Shown piece by piece: positions 37,336 through 47,423 of a stretch of DNA of 64,000 bases. The stretch is from contig JAFTPD010000015.1 in the NCBI GenBank assembly GCA_017463485.1, positions 31,501 through 95,500 on the forward strand. The letters are read 5' to 3'. The notes under the pieces are model-generated. The model saw nothing but the letters and a program-made list of their open reading frames with translations. It was not told the origin of the DNA and did no database searches. Source of the DNA: Clostridia bacterium (GTDB lineage: Bacteria; Bacillota; Clostridia; Oscillospirales; CAG-272). The translations under genes were made by a program, and so were the position numbers. Within the stretch, counting starts at the first letter, position 1. Each line of letters starts with the position of its first letter.

Positions 37336-37959
37336 ATGTCAAGAATTGGAAGAATGCCTATCACGATTCCTGCAGGAGTAACGGTAGAAATTGCAGAAGG
37401 CAACGTAGTTACAGTAAAAGGTAAGCTCGGAACTCTTACTCAGACTTTCAGCACAAGAATGCAGCTGGTAGTTGAGGGCAACGAGCTGAAGGTTCTGCGT
37501 CCCACCGACGAAAAGGAGGACCGTAGCGTACACGGTCTTACCCGCGCACTTCTGAACGACATGGTAATCGGCGTAAGCGAAGGTTATCAGAAGATCCTTG
37601 CAATCCTCGGCGTAGGATACAAGGCAGTAAAGCAGGGTAAGAATCTGCTCCTTTACCTTGGTCACTCCCTCATGCCCGTAACAGGTATGCCTCAGGATAA
37701 GTTCATCATTGCAGAGACCGACGCTATTAAGCTCGAGGTTCCCAGCGATGACGAGATCAAGAAGCAGGGAATTGACAAGATGTGCAGCGAAAAGGTAACT
37801 GCAGGTATGGTCGTTATCGTAAAGGGTATCGACAAGCAGGCAGTAGGTCAGATGGCAGCGGTTATCCGCGGCAAGAGACCCCCCGAGCCCTACCACGGTA
37901 AGGGTGTTCGCTATATCGACGAGTCCGTCCGCCGCAAGGCCGGAAAGACCGGTAAGTAA
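37336..37959 (+). CDS. rplF: 50S ribosomal protein L6 with an internal insertion
   Basis: A 207-residue protein at the factor-binding site. MSRIGRMPITIPAGVTVEI and PPEPYHGKGVRYIDESVRRKAGKTGK are canonical. The family is usually about 180 residues; the extra 25 or so lie between YLGHSLMPV and VVIVKGIDKQAVGQ (roughly residues 115-150), a solvent-exposed loop of the second domain. Confidence 0.97.
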   Translation: MSRIGRMPITIPAGVTVEIAEGNVVTVKGKLGTLTQTFSTRMQLVVEGNELKVLRPTDEKEDRSVHGLTRALLNDMVIGVSEGYQKILAILGVGYKAVKQGKNLLLYLGHSLMPVTGMPQDKFIIAETDAIKLEVPSDDEIKKQGIDKMCSEKVTAGMVVIVKGIDKQAVGQMAAVIRGKRPPEPYHGKGVRYIDESVRRKAGKTGK

Positions 37960-37977
37960 TGAAAGGAGTGGAGCATT

Positions 37978-38337
37978 ATGGTATCGAGAAAAGACAGTAA
38001 TCTGGCTCGCCTTAAGAGACACAAGAGAATCAGAAGCAAGATTTCCGGCACGGCAGCTCGTCCGCGTCTGGCAGTATATCGCTCGAATGCGAATATTTCC
38101 GCTCAGATCATTGACGACGTTGCAGGAAAGACTCTTGTCGCAGCTTCTACCTACGGAGACAGCTTCGAGGGTAACGGCGGCAATAAGGTAGCAGCAAGAG
38201 CTATCGGTAAGCTGATTGCAGAGCGTGCAATCGAAAAGGGAATCACAGAAGTCGTTTTCGACAGAGGCGGCTACGTGTATCACGGACGTGTATCGGAGTT
38301 GGCAGAAGGCGCTCGCGAGGGCGGCCTGAAGTTCTGA
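37978..38337 (+). CDS. rplR: 50S ribosomal protein L18
   Basis: A 119-residue 5S-rRNA-binding protein. [34 protein letters not shown] and [11 protein letters not shown] match the family. A 92-nt spacer with a CCTTGA/TCAAGG stem follows. Confidence 0.97.
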   Translation: MVSRKDSNLARLKRHKRIRSKISGTAARPRLAVYRSNANISAQIIDDVAGKTLVAASTYGDSFEGNGGNKVAARAIGKLIAERAIEKGITEVVFDRGGYVYHGRVSELAEGAREGGLKF

Positions 38338-38429
38338 TTTGTGCAAATAATTTTCGAGGCACAGATCATCCGGTTTGTACACTGGCCTTGACGTGAAAAA
38401 TCAAGGCATCATTTCAGGAGGAAACAGAA

Positions 38430-38933
38430 ATGGCTAACAAATTCAATCCGGGCGAGGTTGAGCTTAAAGAAACGCTCGTCTCCCTGAACCGTGTTTCCAA
38501 GACAGTTAAGGGCGGTCGTATCGCTCGCTTCGCAGCTCTCATGGTTGTAGGCGATGGTGCAGGCCACGTTGGCGTAGGTCTTGGTAAAGCAGCTGAGGTT
38601 CCTGAGGCTATCCGCAAGGGAATTGAAGACGCAAAGAAAAATATGATCACCGTATCTCTCAAGGGAACCACCATTCCTCACGAGGTAACAGGTGTTTATG
38701 GCGCAGGTAAGGTTATGCTCAAGCCCGCTGCGCTTGGTACCGGTATTATCGCGGGCGGCAAGGTTAGAGCCGTTCTCGAGTGTGCAGGTATTTCCAACAT
38801 TCGTGCAAAGTGCCTGCGCTCCGACAACCCCAACAACGTAGTTAAGGCTACGATCGCGGGACTTAAGGAGCTGCGCACCGCAGAGGAAGTTGCGAAGATT
38901 CGTGACATTCCCGTAGAGCAGGTTAAGGCATAA
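38430..38933 (+). CDS. rpsE: 30S ribosomal protein S5
   Basis: A 167-residue protein at the mRNA entry/decoding region. The double-stranded-RNA-binding fold has [21 protein letters not shown] and the loop [24 protein letters not shown] precedes the ATG. Confidence 0.98.
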   Translation: MANKFNPGEVELKETLVSLNRVSKTVKGGRIARFAALMVVGDGAGHVGVGLGKAAEVPEAIRKGIEDAKKNMITVSLKGTTIPHEVTGVYGAGKVMLKPAALGTGIIAGGKVRAVLECAGISNIRAKCLRSDNPNNVVKATIAGLKELRTAEEVAKIRDIPVEQVKA

Positions 38934-38946
38934 GGAGGATATGACG

Positions 38947-39126
38947 ATGAAAAAAGTAACACTTGTAAAGAGTCTTATCGCTACTAAGCCCAACCAGAGA
39001 GCAACCGCAAAGTCCCTCGGTCTGCGCAAGATCGGTGACTTCGCAGTTCTCGCAGACGACGCCGTATTGGCAGGCAAGATCAAGGTTCTTGCTCACCTTG
39101 TAGCTGTCGAAACAGTAAACGACTAA
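38947..39126 (+). CDS. rpmD: 50S ribosomal protein L30
   Basis: A 59-residue protein. Of two in-frame ATGs (38941, 38947) I chose the second: AAGGAGG is only 2 nt from the first but 8 nt from the second. [29 protein letters not shown] is the family signature. Confidence 0.95.
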   Translation: MKKVTLVKSLIATKPNQRATAKSLGLRKIGDFAVLADDAVLAGKIKVLAHLVAVETVND

Positions 39127-39139
39127 GGAGGACACAGAG

Positions 39140-39583
39140 ATGAAACTTAATGAACTCAGACCCGCAGAGGGCTCCGTAACATCCTCCTACCGCAAGGGAA
39201 GAGGCCCCGGATCCGGAAACGGCAAGACTGCAGGAAAAGGCCACAAGGGTCAGAACGCGCGCTCCGGCGGCGGTGTTCGTCCAGGCTTTGAAGGCGGACA
39301 GATCCCGCTTTACAGAAAGCTTCCCAAGAGAGGCTTCAACAACAAGTTTGCAACCAACTATGCGATTGTAAACGTAGATACTCTTGAGCACAAGTTCAAC
39401 GACGGTGACGTTGTAGATCTTGCTGTACTGCTCGAGAAGAAGATCATTCGCAAGCCCTACGCAGGGCTCAAGGTTCTCGCAGGCGGCGAGCTCACCAAAA
39501 AATTGACTGTCCGTGCAGCTATTTTCTCGGCTGCGGCAAAGGAGAAGATTACAGCAGCAGGTGGTCAGGCAGAGGAGGTATAA
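39140..39583 (+). CDS. rplO: 50S ribosomal protein L15
   Basis: A 147-residue late-assembly protein with the Gly/Arg-rich N-terminus [21 protein letters not shown] and [26 protein letters not shown]. Its last codons supply the ribosome site for secY. Confidence 0.97.
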   Translation: MKLNELRPAEGSVTSSYRKGRGPGSGNGKTAGKGHKGQNARSGGGVRPGFEGGQIPLYRKLPKRGFNNKFATNYAIVNVDTLEHKFNDGDVVDLAVLLEKKIIRKPYAGLKVLAGGELTKKLTVRAAIFSAAAKEKITAAGGQAEEV

Positions 39584-39587
39584 GAGA

Positions 39588-40901
39588 ATGTTTCAAACAT
39601 TAAAAAATGCATGGAAGATTCCCGAACTCCGCAAAAAGCTTATTTTCACATTCCTTGTTATCGTGCTGTACCGTATAGGCGCACAGCTGCCCATGCCTTG
39701 GTTTGATGCTTCAAGCACCATGGACCTTCAGGGAACCTCCTTCTATATGCTGGAGCTGTTCTCGGGCGGAGCACTCAGCCGTGCAAGCCTGTTCGCACTC
39801 GGTGTATCTCCGTACATCACGGCATCCATCGTAATTCAGCTGCTTACTATCGCTATTCCGAAGTTCGAGTCTTGGGCTAAGGAAGGCGAGGCAGGTAAGA
39901 AGAAGCTTACCATGGTTACCCGTTACGTTACGGTTATACTCGCACTCGTTACGAGTATCGGTTATACCCTGTTCCTTCGTAACAGCAACATGATGACTTA
40001 CACCAGCAAGAGCGAAGGCTATATCTTCAAGGATATCGTTGTAATCCTTTGCTACTGCGCAGGTGCATCGCTGGTAATGTGGATCGCAGAGAAGATCAAT
40101 GAGCACGGTATCGGCAACGGTATCTCCATCATCCTCTTTGCAAATATTATTGCAGGTATGCCTACTACGGCATACAGCCTCTGGAACTACTGCATCTACG
40201 GTGATATTCATATCGCCGGCGGAATCGCACTTCTGGTTGGCGTTGTGCTTATCGTTCTGTTCGCTACTCTTGCGGTTATCTGGTTTACCAATTCCGAAAG
40301 ACGTATTCCGATCCAGTACGCAAAGCGCGTTGTGGGACGTAAGATGTACGGCGGTCAGTCCACCCATCTGCCCCTCAAGCTTGATATGGCAGGCGTTATG
40401 CCCGTAATCTTTGCAAGCTCTATCGTAGGAATTCTGCCTACTATCGCAGGCTTCATTCCTAACACCGGCTTTGCAAAGTTCGTAAATAACTACCTTGGTC
40501 ATACCAGCTTCCCCTATATCGCATTCTACTTCATTCTGGTAATTGCTTTTGCATACTTCTACATTATGATCTCTTTTAATCCCGTGGAAGTATCCAACAA
40601 TCTCCGTAATAACGGAGGCGCTATCCCCGGCATTCGCCCCGGTAGACCCACCGTTGATTACATTACCAAGATTCTCAGAAGACTTACCCTTATGGGCGCG
40701 CTGTTCCTGTGCGTTATCGCAGGAATTCCCATGATCGTTTATGCCGTATGGTATGCGATCGATATGGCAGGCGCGAATGCGATCTCCGGCCTCGCATTCG
40801 GAGGAACATCCCTCCTTATCGTTGTCGGCGTTGCGCTTGAGACCTTCCGTGAGCTGGAGGCTCAGATGACACTGCGCAACTACAAGGGCTTCCTTGATTG
40901 A
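39588..40901 (+). CDS. secY: preprotein translocase subunit SecY
   Basis: A 437-residue channel of the Sec translocon with ten membrane segments. The plug and first segments (LIFTFLVIVLYRIGAQLPMPW), the ALGVSPYITASIVIQLL block and the cytoplasmic loop WFTNSERRIPIQYAKR are conserved. The ATG at 39588 lies 4 nt after the rplO stop with GAGGAGG inside rplO. Confidence 0.97.
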   Translation: MFQTLKNAWKIPELRKKLIFTFLVIVLYRIGAQLPMPWFDASSTMDLQGTSFYMLELFSGGALSRASLFALGVSPYITASIVIQLLTIAIPKFESWAKEGEAGKKKLTMVTRYVTVILALVTSIGYTLFLRNSNMMTYTSKSEGYIFKDIVVILCYCAGASLVMWIAEKINEHGIGNGISIILFANIIAGMPTTAYSLWNYCIYGDIHIAGGIALLVGVVLIVLFATLAVIWFTNSERRIPIQYAKRVVGRKMYGGQSTHLPLKLDMAGVMPVIFASSIVGILPTIAGFIPNTGFAKFVNNYLGHTSFPYIAFYFILVIAFAYFYIMISFNPVEVSNNLRNNGGAIPGIRPGRPTVDYITKILRRLTLMGALFLCVIAGIPMIVYAVWYAIDMAGANAISGLAFGGTSLLIVVGVALETFRELEAQMTLRNYKGFLD

Positions 40902-40985
40902 TAAGAAATCCCTTGGAGTGGCTCATGATGAACAAAATATCAAGTAAAATGACACCCCCTTCAATCTGATACGGAGGAAAACAGC

Positions 40986-41624
40986 ATGAAACTTATTTTA
41001 TTAGGTGCGCCCGGCGCGGGCAAGGGAACTCAGTCCGCAAACATCTCGGCAAAGTACAACATTCCCGCAATAGCAACAGGAGATATTCTCCGCGCGGCTA
41101 TTAAGGAGGGTACGGAGCTTGGTAAGTCTGCAAAGAGTTATATCGACGCAGGTAAGCTGGTTCCTGATGAGGTCGTTATCGGCATTATCAACGAAAAGCT
41201 TGCAAGCGAATCCTGCCGCAACGGCTTCATCCTTGACGGTTTCCCCCGCTCCATTCCTCAGGCAGAGGCGCTGGATGCTATGGGCGTGAAGATGGACGTA
41301 GTTCTCAACATTGAGGTTCCCGATGAGAAGATCATCGAGCGTATGAGCGGACGCAGAGTTTGCTCCTGCGGAGCATCCTATCACGTTGCATATCTCCCCC
41401 CCAAGAAGGATGGCGTATGTGACAAGTGCGGCGCAGAGCTCTATGTAAGAGCTGACGACGCAGAGGCAACGGTCAGAAATCGACTTGAAACCTATCACGC
41501 ACAGACCGAGCCGCTGAAGGAATACTACGCGGTAAAGGGAATCCTTGTTACAGTAAACGGCCGCGACGAGGTCGCCGATACTACGGCAGACGTTCTCGCT
41601 GCTCTTGACAAGGTAGAGTGCTGA
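40986..41624 (+). CDS. adk: adenylate kinase with zinc-binding LID
   Basis: A 212-residue enzyme interconverting 2 ADP and ATP + AMP. The P-loop GAPGAGKGTQ, the AMP site GDILRAAIKEGTELGK and FILDGFPRSIPQAEAL are present. The LID carries C-x-CG and CDKCG Cys pairs of the zinc type common in Gram-positives. AGGAGG-like GGAGG is upstream. Confidence 0.97.
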   Translation: MKLILLGAPGAGKGTQSANISAKYNIPAIATGDILRAAIKEGTELGKSAKSYIDAGKLVPDEVVIGIINEKLASESCRNGFILDGFPRSIPQAEALDAMGVKMDVVLNIEVPDEKIIERMSGRRVCSCGASYHVAYLPPKKDGVCDKCGAELYVRADDAEATVRNRLETYHAQTEPLKEYYAVKGILVTVNGRDEVADTTADVLAALDKVEC

Positions 41625-41654
41625 GATAACGCACTTGATTGAGGTATCCTTTAA

Positions 41655-42416
41655 ATGATACAGCTCAAGAATTCTGAACAGATAAAACTGATGAAGGAAG
41701 CCGGAAGGATCACGGGAGAGGCCCTGCTTTTAGCCCGAGATCACGTCCGTGTTGGAATTTCCACGTACGAGCTTGATAAGATAATCCGAGAGCATATCGA
41801 GAAGGCAGGGGCTAAACCCTCCTTCCTCGGATATGCGGGATTTCCCGCAAGCGCGTGCATCAGTATCAACGACGAGGTCATCCACGGTATTCCGTCAAGG
41901 ACGAGATACCTTGAGGAGGGTGATATCGTCAAGATAGACGTGGGAGCCTTCTGGCGCGGATTTCACGGTGACAGCGCGCGTACCATTCCCGTAGGACGGG
42001 TGAGCGCAGAGGCAGAACGCCTCATCAAGGTCACACGCGACTCCTTCTATGCGGGAATCGAACAGCTTAAGGCGGGAAACCGCATAGGTGACGTCGGTTC
42101 TGCAATCGACGGACTTGTCCGCGCGGCGGGCTTTTCCACCGTCAAACGCTATATCGGCCACGGCGTTGGTCGCGAGCTTCATGAATCCCCCGATGTTCCA
42201 AACTACGGTACGCCTGGACGCGGAACGCGGCTGGCGGTGGGCATGACGCTGGCAATCGAGCCTATGGTCAATATCGGCGGAGAGCTTGTAAAAGAGTTGC
42301 CTGACGGCTGGACGGTAAAGACCGCGGACGGTTCGCTGTCTGCTCATTACGAAAATTCCGTAGCACTCACGAGCGACGGAGTTATCAACCTCACGTGCAT
42401 AGATCCGGAGTTCTGA
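41655..42416 (+). CDS. map: methionine aminopeptidase, type I
   Basis: A 253-residue metalloprotease that removes initiator Met. Metal ligands appear in KIDVGAFWRGFHGDSART (Asp, Asp), GHGVGRELHESP (His), AIEPMV (Glu) and HYENSVALT (Glu). It is one of the usual genes between adk and infA. Confidence 0.97.
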   Translation: MIQLKNSEQIKLMKEAGRITGEALLLARDHVRVGISTYELDKIIREHIEKAGAKPSFLGYAGFPASACISINDEVIHGIPSRTRYLEEGDIVKIDVGAFWRGFHGDSARTIPVGRVSAEAERLIKVTRDSFYAGIEQLKAGNRIGDVGSAIDGLVRAAGFSTVKRYIGHGVGRELHESPDVPNYGTPGRGTRLAVGMTLAIEPMVNIGGELVKELPDGWTVKTADGSLSAHYENSVALTSDGVINLTCIDPEF

Positions 42417-42470
42417 TCTTTGACCGTGACAGAATTTAAACACAAAGCCTAAATTAAGGAGGAATTCATC

Positions 42471-42689
42471 TTGGCAAAGGATGATGTCATTGAATTTGAA
42501 GGCGTGGTAGAGGAAGCACTTCCCAACGCAGCCTTCAGAGTACGGCTTCCCAACGGTCACCTTGTGACCGCACACATATCGGGAAAGCTCCGTATGAACT
42601 ATATTCGCATATTGCCCGGTGACCGCGTAACCGTTGAGGTATCGGTATACGACCTCGAAAAGGGACGCATCACGTGGCGATCCAAATAA
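42471..42689 (+). CDS. infA: translation initiation factor IF-1, TTG start
   Basis: A 72-residue OB-fold protein binding the 30S A site. AAGGAGG lies 8 nt before a TTG at 42471, which starts the canonical [19 protein letters not shown]; no ATG is available. A TTG start is seen for infA in other Bacillota. The end [16 protein letters not shown] is canonical. Confidence 0.96.
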   Translation: MAKDDVIEFEGVVEEALPNAAFRVRLPNGHLVTAHISGKLRMNYIRILPGDRVTVEVSVYDLEKGRITWRSK

Positions 42690-42729
42690 TCAATTTTCTC
42701 AATTAACAAGAAAGGTATGGTAACACAGC

Positions 42730-42843
42730 ATGAAAGTGAAACCGTCCGTTAAGAAGATCTGCGAAAAGTGCAAGATCATCAAGAGAAAAGGCAAGGTTAT
42801 GGTTATCTGCGAAAACCCCAAGCACAAGCAGAGACAGGGTTAA
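42730..42843 (+). CDS. rpmJ: 50S ribosomal protein L36, zinc type
   Basis: A 37-residue protein beginning [19 protein letters not shown]. It carries the Cys/Cys/Cys/His zinc set in CEKC and ICENPKHKQ. It sits between infA and rpsM, its normal place. The upstream site is GAAAGG. Confidence 0.96.
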   Translation: MKVKPSVKKICEKCKIIKRKGKVMVICENPKHKQRQG

Positions 42844-42949
42844 CCTGAGCCTTGGATCAAACTTAACTCGACTGAAAACAGTCTAAGCCCGAGAGGGCAA
42901 GAAATAACGTGGCAAAGCCACGCTAAAAAAACCACACAGAGAGGTGAAA
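42844..42949 (+). other. three-hairpin spacer before rpsM
   Basis: No gene. Three compact stems follow one another: GACTG/CAGTC, GCCC/GGGC with a GAGA loop, and CGTGGC/GCCACG (about 42868-42926). The position matches the alpha-operon leader that S4 controls in E. coli, but I do not see the E. coli pseudoknot sequence. Confidence 0.4.
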
Positions 42950-42952
42950 GAA

Positions 42953-43321
42953 ATGGCTCGTATAGCTGGTGTTGATATTCCGAACAACAAGCGCGTTGAG
43001 ATCGCTTTGACCTATATCTACGGAATCGGCCGCAAGAGCGCGAACGACATTCTCGCAGCAACCGGTATCAATCCCGATACCCGTGCAAAGGACCTTACCG
43101 AGGATGAGATCGCAAAGCTCCGTGATGAGATCGAAAAGAGCTACACCGTAGAAGGTGATCTGCGCCGCGAGGTGTCTTTGAACATCAAGAACATGGTAGA
43201 GATTAACTGCTACCGCGGTATTCGTCACAGAAAGGGACTTCCTGTCAGAGGTCAGCGCACAAAGACCAATGCAAGAACAAGAAAAGGTCCTGCCAAGACG
43301 ATCGCAAACAAGAAGAAATAA
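42953..43321 (+). CDS. rpsM: 30S ribosomal protein S13
   Basis: A 122-residue 30S head protein ([43 protein letters not shown]). The ATG at 42953 was preferred to a GTG three codons earlier because GAGGTG is optimally spaced from it. Confidence 0.97.
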   Translation: MARIAGVDIPNNKRVEIALTYIYGIGRKSANDILAATGINPDTRAKDLTEDEIAKLRDEIEKSYTVEGDLRREVSLNIKNMVEINCYRGIRHRKGLPVRGQRTKTNARTRKGPAKTIANKKK

Positions 43322-43336
43322 AGGAGTGGCATCAAA

Positions 43337-43735
43337 ATGGCAAAAGTCAATGATAAGAAAGTTGGAAAAAAGCGCCGCGAGAGAAAAAATATTGAAAAAG
43401 GCACGGTGCATATCCAATCTACTTTTAACAACACGATCGTTACCATTACCGACGTAAACGGTAACGCAATTTCGTGGGCATCTGCCGGAGAGCTGGGCTT
43501 CAAGGGTTCTCGTAAGTCCACCCCGTTCGCAGCACAGTCTGCGTCCGAGACAGCTGCCAAGATCGCAGTTGATCACGGTCTTAAGAGCGTAGAAGTATAC
43601 GTAAAGGGCCCCGGTGCAGGACGTGAGTCCGCAATCCGCGCGCTCGAAACCGTAGGACTTCAGATCACACTCATCCGTGACGTAACTCCGATCCCCCACA
43701 ACGGTTGCAGACCCCCCAAGCGCAGACGCGTTTAA
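43337..43735 (+). CDS. rpsK: 30S ribosomal protein S11
   Basis: A 132-residue platform protein. [19 protein letters not shown] and [17 protein letters not shown] are canonical. Confidence 0.98.
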   Translation: MAKVNDKKVGKKRRERKNIEKGTVHIQSTFNNTIVTITDVNGNAISWASAGELGFKGSRKSTPFAAQSASETAAKIAVDHGLKSVEVYVKGPGAGRESAIRALETVGLQITLIRDVTPIPHNGCRPPKRRRV

Positions 43736-43757
43736 TCCAGAGTAGGAGGAAAAACTA

Positions 43758-44384
43758 ATGGCAAGATATACAGGACCTGCGTGCAAGCTTTGCCGCAGAG
43801 AAGGTAAGAAGCTGTATCTTAAAGGCGAGCGCTGCGTAAGCGGCAAGTGCGCTATCGAGCGCAGAAGCTCCGCCCCCGGACAGCACGGTGCTGATTCCAA
43901 GAAGATGAGAGAGTACGGTATGCAGCTCAGAGAGAAGCAGACCACTAAGAGATACTACGGTGTTCTTGAGAAGCAGTTCAGAAACTACTACGACGAGGCA
44001 GCACGCAAAGAGGGTATGACAGGTGAAAACCTCCTCATCCTCCTTGAGCGCAGACTTGATAACGTAGCATATCGCATGGGCATGGCAGAGTGCCGTCGTG
44101 ACGCTCGTCAGCTCGTAAGACACGGTCACTTCACCGTAAACGGCAAGAAGGTAAACATTCCTTCCTTTATCGTTAAGGCAGGTGATGTAGTGGCAGTTAA
44201 GGAGAGCAGCCGCTCTTCCGATAAATTCAAAGGCTTGGCTGAGGCTGAAGGCGGTGCAATCGCTCCGAAGTGGCTTGACGCTGATAAGAAGAACTTCACT
44301 GCAAAGGTAGTTGCACTTCCCGCGCGTGAAGATATCGACTTTGATTTCAACGAGCAGCTCATCGTCGAGCTCTATTCCAAGTAA
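43758..44384 (+). CDS. rpsD: 30S ribosomal protein S4, zinc-binding type
   Basis: A 208-residue 16S assembly initiator. The N-terminus has the C+ zinc site (CKLC and CVSGKC), and the S4 RNA-binding domain is at [22 protein letters not shown]4 is a translational repressor of its own operon in other bacteria. Confidence 0.97.
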   Translation: MARYTGPACKLCRREGKKLYLKGERCVSGKCAIERRSSAPGQHGADSKKMREYGMQLREKQTTKRYYGVLEKQFRNYYDEAARKEGMTGENLLILLERRLDNVAYRMGMAECRRDARQLVRHGHFTVNGKKVNIPSFIVKAGDVVAVKESSRSSDKFKGLAEAEGGAIAPKWLDADKKNFTAKVVALPAREDIDFDFNEQLIVELYSK

Positions 44385-44555
44385 TACGCGAAAGTCCCCA
44401 CGGAATTTCCACTGTGCTTGGATAGAGCCGCGACGGAATTGCGCGAGGCTGTTCACGCACGGTTGCGACGCGGCAGGAAAAATCTCCGCGAGCGCAGAAA
44501 TTGGTATATGCCTTATAGGCATGGTAGACTTGCAGTTCCCCAAAATAGTATAAGG
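44385..44555 (+). other. structured 170-nt spacer between rpsD and rpoA
   Basis: No gene. An outer GCCGCG/CGCGGC pairing (about 44432-44482) encloses smaller stems, and ATGCC/GGCAT (about 44507-44522) lies close to the rpoA ribosome site AAGGAGG. There is no T-run. It is a candidate control element for rpoA-rplQ. Confidence 0.4.
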
Positions 44556-44569
44556 AGGGTTTATTTGGA

Positions 44570-45544
44570 ATGATTGAAATTGAAAAGCCGAATATTACAA
44601 CTGTAAACCTCAGCAAAGACGGTACAAACGGTGCTTTTATTGTAGAGCCTCTTGAAAGAGGTTACGGCATCACGCTTGGAAATTCGCTTCGTCGCGTGCT
44701 TCTCAGCTCTCTGCCCGGAGTGGCAGTAGTCAGCATCAAGATCGACGGCGTGCTGCATGAATTTTCCACAGTTCCCGGTATCGTTGAAGATGTAACCGAG
44801 ATCGTACTCAACGTAAAGGGCATTACAGCAAAGCTGCATTGCCAGGGTCCCAAGACCGTAGTAATTGACGTAACGGGCGAGCAGGAGATCACCGCAGGTG
44901 ATATCAAGCAGGACTCGGATATCGAGATCCTCAACCCCGAGCATCACATTGCAACGCTGTCTACCAACGACCGCTTCTACATGGAGCTTACGTTTGATTC
45001 CGGCCGCGGCTATGTATCTCAGGAGCGCAACAAACAGCTCCATAACGATCAGCTGGGCATGAACGTGTCCGCGCCTATCGGCACCATCTTTACCGATTCT
45101 ATCTACACGCCGGTGTATAAGGTTAGCTACAACGTAGAGAACACTCGCGTTGGCAACATCACCGACTACGATAAGCTGACGTTGGACGTGCTTACAAACG
45201 GCACGATCTCGGCAAAGGAAGCGATTTCTCTTGGAGCCAAGATTCTCAACGAGCATCTCAACTTGTTTGTGGATTTGTCTGATGAAGCAAAGAAGGCAGA
45301 AATCATGGTTGAGAGAGAAGAGACCAAGAAGGAAAAAGTTCTTGAGATGACCATTGAGGAGCTTGACATGTCCGTAAGAAGCTTCAACTGCTTGAAGCGC
45401 GCGGGCATCGATACTGTTGAAGACTTGACCAACCGTACCGAGGAAGAAATGATAAAGGTTCGTAACCTCGGAAAGAAGTCGCTTGACGAAGTAATTCAGA
45501 AGCTGCACTCTCTCGGACTCGACCTCAAAAAGGAAGAGGAATAA
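44570..45544 (+). CDS. rpoA: DNA-directed RNA polymerase subunit alpha
   Basis: A 324-residue alpha subunit. The N-terminal dimer domain has [24 protein letters not shown]. The C-terminal domain that binds UP elements and activators has [22 protein letters not shown] and [16 protein letters not shown]. Confidence 0.98.
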   Translation: MIEIEKPNITTVNLSKDGTNGAFIVEPLERGYGITLGNSLRRVLLSSLPGVAVVSIKIDGVLHEFSTVPGIVEDVTEIVLNVKGITAKLHCQGPKTVVIDVTGEQEITAGDIKQDSDIEILNPEHHIATLSTNDRFYMELTFDSGRGYVSQERNKQLHNDQLGMNVSAPIGTIFTDSIYTPVYKVSYNVENTRVGNITDYDKLTLDVLTNGTISAKEAISLGAKILNEHLNLFVDLSDEAKKAEIMVEREETKKEKVLEMTIEELDMSVRSFNCLKRAGIDTVEDLTNRTEEEMIKVRNLGKKSLDEVIQKLHSLGLDLKKEEE

Positions 45545-45633
45545 TAAGAGGCAGCAATGCGTATCGCCGTGACGGCGATATCGCGACATTATTCATTTGA
45601 ATAAAAGAACAACAGCAGAAGGAGGGAATTAAA

Positions 45634-46053
45634 ATGCCCGGAACAAGAAAACTCGGCAGACCGTCCGATCAGAGAAGAGCAATGCTCCGCGGAATGGTCA
45701 CTCTGCTGCTTGAGAACGGCCAGGTAGAAACCACGCTCACCAGAGCGAAGGAGGTTCGTTCTATCGCAGAGAAGATGATAACCCTTGGTAAGAAGAATAC
45801 TCTTGCAAGCCGCCGTCAGGCACTTGCATACATCACCAAGGAAAGCGTTGTAACCAAGGTATTCACCGAATATGCAGCACTTTATGCAGAGCGTAACGGC
45901 GGTTACACCCAGATCTTTAAGCTCGGCGCACGTAGAGGCGACGGAGCTGAAACTGCAATCGTCAGAATGGTAGACTACGTAAAGGTAGAGGCTGACGAGA
46001 AGGCATCCAAGAAGGCTAAGAAGGTTGAAGAGCCTGCAGCAGATGCTGAATAA
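45634..46053 (+). CDS. rplQ: 50S ribosomal protein L17
   Basis: A 139-residue protein and last gene of the supercluster. [37 protein letters not shown] is canonical. The C-terminal 20 residues are Lys/Glu/Ala-rich. Confidence 0.97.
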   Translation: MPGTRKLGRPSDQRRAMLRGMVTLLLENGQVETTLTRAKEVRSIAEKMITLGKKNTLASRRQALAYITKESVVTKVFTEYAALYAERNGGYTQIFKLGARRGDGAETAIVRMVDYVKVEADEKASKKAKKVEEPAADAE

Positions 46054-46064
46054 TTAACCGATTT

Positions 46065-46096
46065 GCGGCGCGCGAATTTCGCGTGCCGCTTTTCTT
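46065..46096 (+). terminator. terminator of the ribosomal protein supercluster
   Basis: Stem GCGGCGCGCG/CGCGTGCCGC with one G-T pair, followed by TTTTCTTT, directly downstream of rplQ. Confidence 0.9.
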
Positions 46097-46121
46097 TATC
46101 AGTTTATGTGGTTATTTATGT

Positions 46122-46145
46122 TACTTTCTGTTGATGCAGAAAGTA
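46122..46145. repeat. solo TACTTTCTG hairpin (family of 1053-1078 and 1659-1686)
   Basis: A perfect 9-bp stem TACTTTCTG/CAGAAAGTA with loop TTGATG. Sequence and loop resemble the hairpins that bound the element at 1053-1686. Confidence 0.7.
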
Positions 46146-46164
46146 GTATAAAAAATTCCAATAA

Positions 46165-46198
46165 AAAACCAAGGTTGATTTTACCCAACCTTGGTTTT
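46165..46198. terminator. terminator of the purine genes (minus strand), possibly bidirectional
   Basis: A perfect 13-bp stem AAAACCAAGGTTG/CAACCTTGGTTTT. The minus-strand exit continues into a T-rich run, 15 nt past the stop at 46213. Confidence 0.85.
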
Positions 46199-46212
46199 GT
46201 AAATTTCAATTA

Positions 46213-47397
46213 TTAGTGGTGGAACAATCTCATTCCCGTAAAGGACATTGTGATTCCGTAATTGTTGCAGGTCGCGATCACGTTGTCGTCGCGAATGGAA
46301 CCGCCCGGCTCTGCAATGTAGGAAACACCGCTACGGCGTGCGCGCTCAATGTTGTCACCGAAGGGGAAAAATGCGTCAGAACCGAGTGCAACGCCCGTGA
46401 TAGAAGCAAGATATTCCTTCTTTTCAGCAGCAGTCAGTGGCTCGGGACGGGTGGTGAAATAGTGCTGCCATACGTTGTCGCCAAGTACGTCTTCCGATTG
46501 CTCCGAAATGTAAACGTCAATGCAGTTGTCGCGATCGGGGCGTCCCATTGTGGGCAGGAAGGGAAGGGCGAGCACCTTCGGATGCTGGCGAAGATGCCAG
46601 ATGTCAGCCTTGTTGCCCGCAAGACGTGTGCAGTGAATTCTCGACTGCTGTCCCGCACCGACACCGATAGCCTGTCCATCTACGGCAAAGCATACCGAGT
46701 TTGACTGCGTATATTTAAGCACGATAAGGGAAATTATCAGGTCGCGGCGTGCGCTGTCGGGGAGATTCTTGTTCTCCGTAACGATATTGTCAAGCAGTGC
46801 GTTGTCGATCTTGAAATTGTTGCGTCCCTGCTCAAAGGTGATACCGAATACCTGCTTTTTCTCAATCTCGTCGGGAACGTAATTCGGGTCGATCTTTACG
46901 ATATTGTAGTTGCCCTTGCGCTTACCCTTGAGGATTTCAAGCGCCTTGTCGGTGTAGCCGGGAGCAATGATTCCGTCGGACACCTCGCGAGCAATAAGCC
47001 TTGCAGTTACCTCGTCGCATTCGTCGGAAAGAGCGATCCAGTCACCAAAGGAGGACATACGGTCAGTTCCGCGCGCGCGTGCGTAGGCGCAAGCGAGAGG
47101 CGAGGAGTCAAGGTCGGGAATATCGTCAACGAAGCAAGCCTTTTTGAGGGAATCGCTAAGCGGAGTTCCAACAGCCGCCGAGGTGGGGCTGACGTGCTTG
47201 AAGGAGGTTGCCGCAGGCATACCGAGAGCCTCCTTCAGCTCCTTGACCAGCTGCCATGAGTTAAACGCATCAAGGAAATTAATAAATCCGGGACGGCCGC
47301 AAAGCACTTCGATGGGCAGCTCCTTGCCGTTCTCCATATATATTCTCGCAGGCTTCTGATTGGGGTTGCAACCGTATTTAAGAGCAAATTCTTTCAT
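46213..47397 (-). CDS. AICAR formyltransferase, stand-alone (PurH transformylase without cyclohydrolase domain)
   Basis: A 394-residue enzyme for the penultimate purine step, AICAR + 10-formyl-THF to FAICAR. KYGCNPNQKPA, TSFKHVSPTSAAVGTPL (with the catalytic Lys-His) and the DAFFPFGDNIERARRSGVSYIAEPGGSIRDD end are diagnostic. The MGS-like IMP cyclohydrolase domain of classical PurH is missing; that step is supplied by the adjacent upstream gene. This matches the PRK07106-type transformylase. It follows the cyclohydrolase gene by 26 nt with AAAGGAA before the ATG. Confidence 0.92.
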   Translation of the reverse strand: MKEFALKYGCNPNQKPARIYMENGKELPIEVLCGRPGFINFLDAFNSWQLVKELKEALGMPAATSFKHVSPTSAAVGTPLSDSLKKACFVDDIPDLDSSPLACAYARARGTDRMSSFGDWIALSDECDEVTARLIAREVSDGIIAPGYTDKALEILKGKRKGNYNIVKIDPNYVPDEIEKKQVFGITFEQGRNNFKIDNALLDNIVTENKNLPDSARRDLIISLIVLKYTQSNSVCFAVDGQAIGVGAGQQSRIHCTRLAGNKADIWHLRQHPKVLALPFLPTMGRPDRDNCIDVYISEQSEDVLGDNVWQHYFTTRPEPLTAAEKKEYLASITGVALGSDAFFPFGDNIERARRSGVSYIAEPGGSIRDDNVIATCNNYGITMSFTGMRLFHH

Positions 47398-47423
47398 GTC
47401 AAATTCCTTTCTGTATCAAAGCA

